From contig CALFUE010000060.1 in the NCBI GenBank assembly GCA_937916345.1, positions 1-14,709 of the forward strand: a stretch of 14,709 bases of DNA, given 5' to 3'. Both the position numbers and the translations under genes were made by a program. This DNA is from an uncultured bacterium (lineage in GTDB: Bacteria > Bacillota > Clostridia > Lachnospirales > Lachnospiraceae). Below the pieces are notes generated by a model that was not told the origin of the DNA, made no database searches, and saw only the letters and a list, made by a program, of their open reading frames with translations. Position 1 is the first letter of the stretch, and every line of letters begins with the position of its first letter. Positions 13,294 through 14,709 of this stretch are shown piece by piece.

Positions 13294-14244
13294 TCATTCA
13301 AGATGAAGGGACTCCTTATCCAATCCTGCCTTGACAGCACCATAACCGACAGCTGTCCCGAATTTCTTCAGTATCCGGTCACCGAAATTTTCCTTGATGC
13401 TGTAGTTGACCACTTCCTTCGCCTTGATTTCATCCTCGGCAACGCTTCTGATGGTGCCGAAACCGTCAGCCAATCCCAGTCCGACGGCTTCTTCACCGAC
13501 AAAAACCAGTCCTGTGAAAAGCCTGCTGTCATTTTTCAGCCGTTTGCCCCTGCCTTCTTTCACAGCCGTGATGAACTGTTCATGGATTTTCCCAAGCATC
13601 TCCTTGGCATAGGCGACCTGTTCGGGAGACTGGGGACTGAAGGTATCCAGGAACCCCTTGTATTTGCCGGCTGTCAGCAGGCGGCGTTCGATACCGACCT
13701 TGTCCATCAGCTTGTTCACACCGAAACCGTCAATCAACACGCCGATGGAACCGATGAGGCTTGCCTTGTCCACATAAATCTTGTCTGCCGCCGCCGCGAT
13801 GTAATAACTGCCAGATGCGCAGATATCTTCAACAACTGCATAGACCGGCTTGTCAGGATGCAGCTTTTTCTGCCGCATGATTTCATCATAGACCATTCCT
13901 GACTGGACAGGACTGCCACCAGGACTGTTCATCTTTAAAATGACCCCCTTCACCTGTGGTTCATCAAATGCCTTGTCAATGGCCTTGATCAGGTTTTTCG
14001 CCGATGCCGTGGTGTTGGAGGCAATTGCCCCCTTGACCTCAATCATGGCGGTATGCGGTTTGTCCGGTACAGACTTGCTTCCGCTGTTTCCAATGGACTT
14101 AATCAGAAAGAAGAATAAGATAATCAAAACGATAAACGCACATTTGAAGAAAATACTCCAGCGTCTTTTAGCCCGTTGTTCACGTACAATCTCCTGAACC
14201 AGTTTCTCAAGGGCTTTTCCATCATTTCCGTTTTCATCGCTCAT
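13294..14244 (-). CDS. sppA: Signal peptide peptidase SppA, peptidase S49, single-domain form
   Basis: SppA is a membrane-anchored serine protease with a Ser-Lys dyad that degrades cleaved signal peptides in or near the membrane. The 316-residue protein has one transmembrane segment at about 31-49 after a basic cytoplasmic N-terminus. The S49 domain follows, with NSPGGSP at 106-112, nucleophile Ser144 in ICASGSYY, and the general-base lysine in AGKYKG (Lys196 by comparison with the Bacillus enzyme, possibly Lys194). It is the short form, not the tandem-domain E. coli protein. The start ATG at 14244 has a good site, AGAGGAAATCTT. The HAD phosphatase gene lies 20 bases upstream and the exonuclease 28 bases downstream. 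A HAD phosphatase next to an S49 peptidase is common in Burkholderiales; a Rieske protein gene often found between them there is absent. Codon use differs from the left part of the window. Confidence 0.9.
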   Translation of the reverse strand: MSDENGNDGKALEKLVQEIVREQRAKRRWSIFFKCAFIVLIILFFFLIKSIGNSGSKSVPDKPHTAMIEVKGAIASNTTASAKNLIKAIDKAFDEPQVKGVILKMNSPGGSPVQSGMVYDEIMRQKKLHPDKPVYAVVEDICASGSYYIAAAADKIYVDKASLIGSIGVLIDGFGVNKLMDKVGIERRLLTAGKYKGFLDTFSPQSPEQVAYAKEMLGKIHEQFITAVKEGRGKRLKNDSRLFTGLVFVGEEAVGLGLADGFGTIRSVAEDEIKAKEVVNYSIKENFGDRILKKFGTAVGYGAVKAGLDKESLHLE

Positions 14245-14264
14245 AAGATTTCCTCTTCAAAACG

Positions 14265-14681
14265 TCAGGCATGTTTTAGCAGCCAATCATGCAATGATGC
14301 CACTGAATCGGCAATATACAGGGGATGCATCGCTTCAAGTTCCTTGACAGAATGTGCGCCGTAATTCACTGCGGCACTGGCGACCCCGGCATTCTTTGCC
14401 ATCATCAGGTCATGGCTGGTGTCACCGATCATCAGCATACGGTCTGTCGGTACCTGCAGCTCATCTGAAAGTTCGAGCAGCATGGATGGATGGGGTTTTG
14501 ATAAAGACTCGTCCACTGTCCGGGTTCCATCAAAACAGGCTGTCAGTCCGGTTTCTTTCAAGACCCGGTCCAACCCTGCCCTACTTTTTCCTGTTGCGAC
14601 AGCAAGTTGGAACCCTTTCTTGGCAAGATCTCTCAACATGGTTTCCACACCATCGAACAGTGTAATCTTCAGACTGTTCAC
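14265..14681 (-). CDS. HAD-family hydrolase (phosphoglycolate phosphatase-like), N-terminus cut by window edge, in-frame stop upstream
   Basis: This is the C-terminal part of a HAD-IA phosphatase, related to Gph/PGP proteins that dephosphorylate small phosphorylated metabolites. From GTG at 14681 it has 138 residues. Motif II is VATGKS with Thr30, motif III is the lysine in SKPHP (Lys62), and motif IV is GDTSHD with Asp87 and Asp91. Motif I (DxDGT), holding the nucleophile, would lie beyond the right edge. In the same frame upstream (14688-14708) the codons read VALYRKY, which fits the family, but a TAA at 14685-14687 interrupts them where a tyrosine (TAC or TAT) would be expected. The GTG start is therefore probably not the real one. 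The gene is either a broken copy or carries a sequencing or assembly error close to the end. It lies 20 bases upstream of sppA. Confidence 0.75.
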   Translation of the reverse strand: MNSLKITLFDGVETMLRDLAKKGFQLAVATGKSRAGLDRVLKETGLTACFDGTRTVDESLSKPHPSMLLELSDELQVPTDRMLMIGDTSHDLMMAKNAGVASAAVNYGAHSVKELEAMHPLYIADSVASLHDWLLKHA

Positions 14682-14709
14682 CAGTTAATACTTGCGGTAA
14701 AGCGCCACC

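Noticed and set aside
13303..13902. Plus-strand open frame of 199 codons opposite sppA
   Set aside because: It mirrors the strongly supported S49 peptidase and has no family features or ribosome binding site.
1..14709. CRISPR array, insertion sequence, prophage or defence island
   Set aside because: No spaced direct repeats, transposase or integrase motifs, or defence-type domains were seen; nearly all sequence is assigned to housekeeping genes.

Overview
The window looks like two unrelated pieces of genome joined near position 12,400. About 12.4 kb (1 to ~12,400) is a compact, entirely minus-strand chromosomal block of the kind found in Lachnospiraceae-type Firmicutes. The remaining 2.3 kb (~12,400 to 14,709) is also minus-strand but reads like a Burkholderiales (betaproteobacterial) locus, possibly an Oxalobacteraceae or Sutterellaceae gut relative. 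Both genes at the join are incomplete, and codon use changes across it: by my hand count ATA is 13 of 26 Ile codons in pgsA and 1 of 26 in sppA. The simplest reading is a chimeric metagenome contig. The taxonomy is my inference from protein character and gene order, not from a search.

In transcription order (high to low coordinates), the Firmicutes part starts with a 5'-truncated PLP enzyme of the methionine gamma-lyase/COG4100 family. Next come radC and the elongation machinery of a rod-shaped cell: mreB, mreC, mreD, a large class B PBP2 and RodA. Methylglyoxal synthase and a lipoprotein D,D-carboxypeptidase follow. All of these are packed with gaps of a few bases or with overlaps, suggesting one long operon. 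A good sigma-A-type promoter overlaps the end of the PLP enzyme just ahead of radC. MreBCD, RodA (glycosyltransferase) and PBP2 (transpeptidase) would together extend the lateral wall, and the carboxypeptidase would trim stem peptides.

A 133-base gap (2663-2795) holds two inverted repeats and a strong extended -10 promoter. It starts a second operon: rpoZ, rimO, pgsA and rsmD, covering RNA polymerase omega, S12 methylthiolation, phosphatidylglycerol synthesis and 16S rRNA methylation. rsmD runs off the left edge.

The right part, also in transcription order, holds a HAD-family phosphatase cut by the window edge and carrying an in-frame stop, an S49 signal peptide peptidase (SppA), and a DnaQ-like 3'-5' exonuclease that loses its C-terminus at the join.

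I see no convincing new biological system. The points most worth checking are the cross-phylum join, an MreB with altered ATPase motifs, a methylglyoxal synthase lacking two usual active-site residues, a roughly 240-residue insertion in PBP2, and the promoter embedded in a hairpin ahead of rpoZ. No tRNA, rRNA, CRISPR array or insertion sequence was seen.
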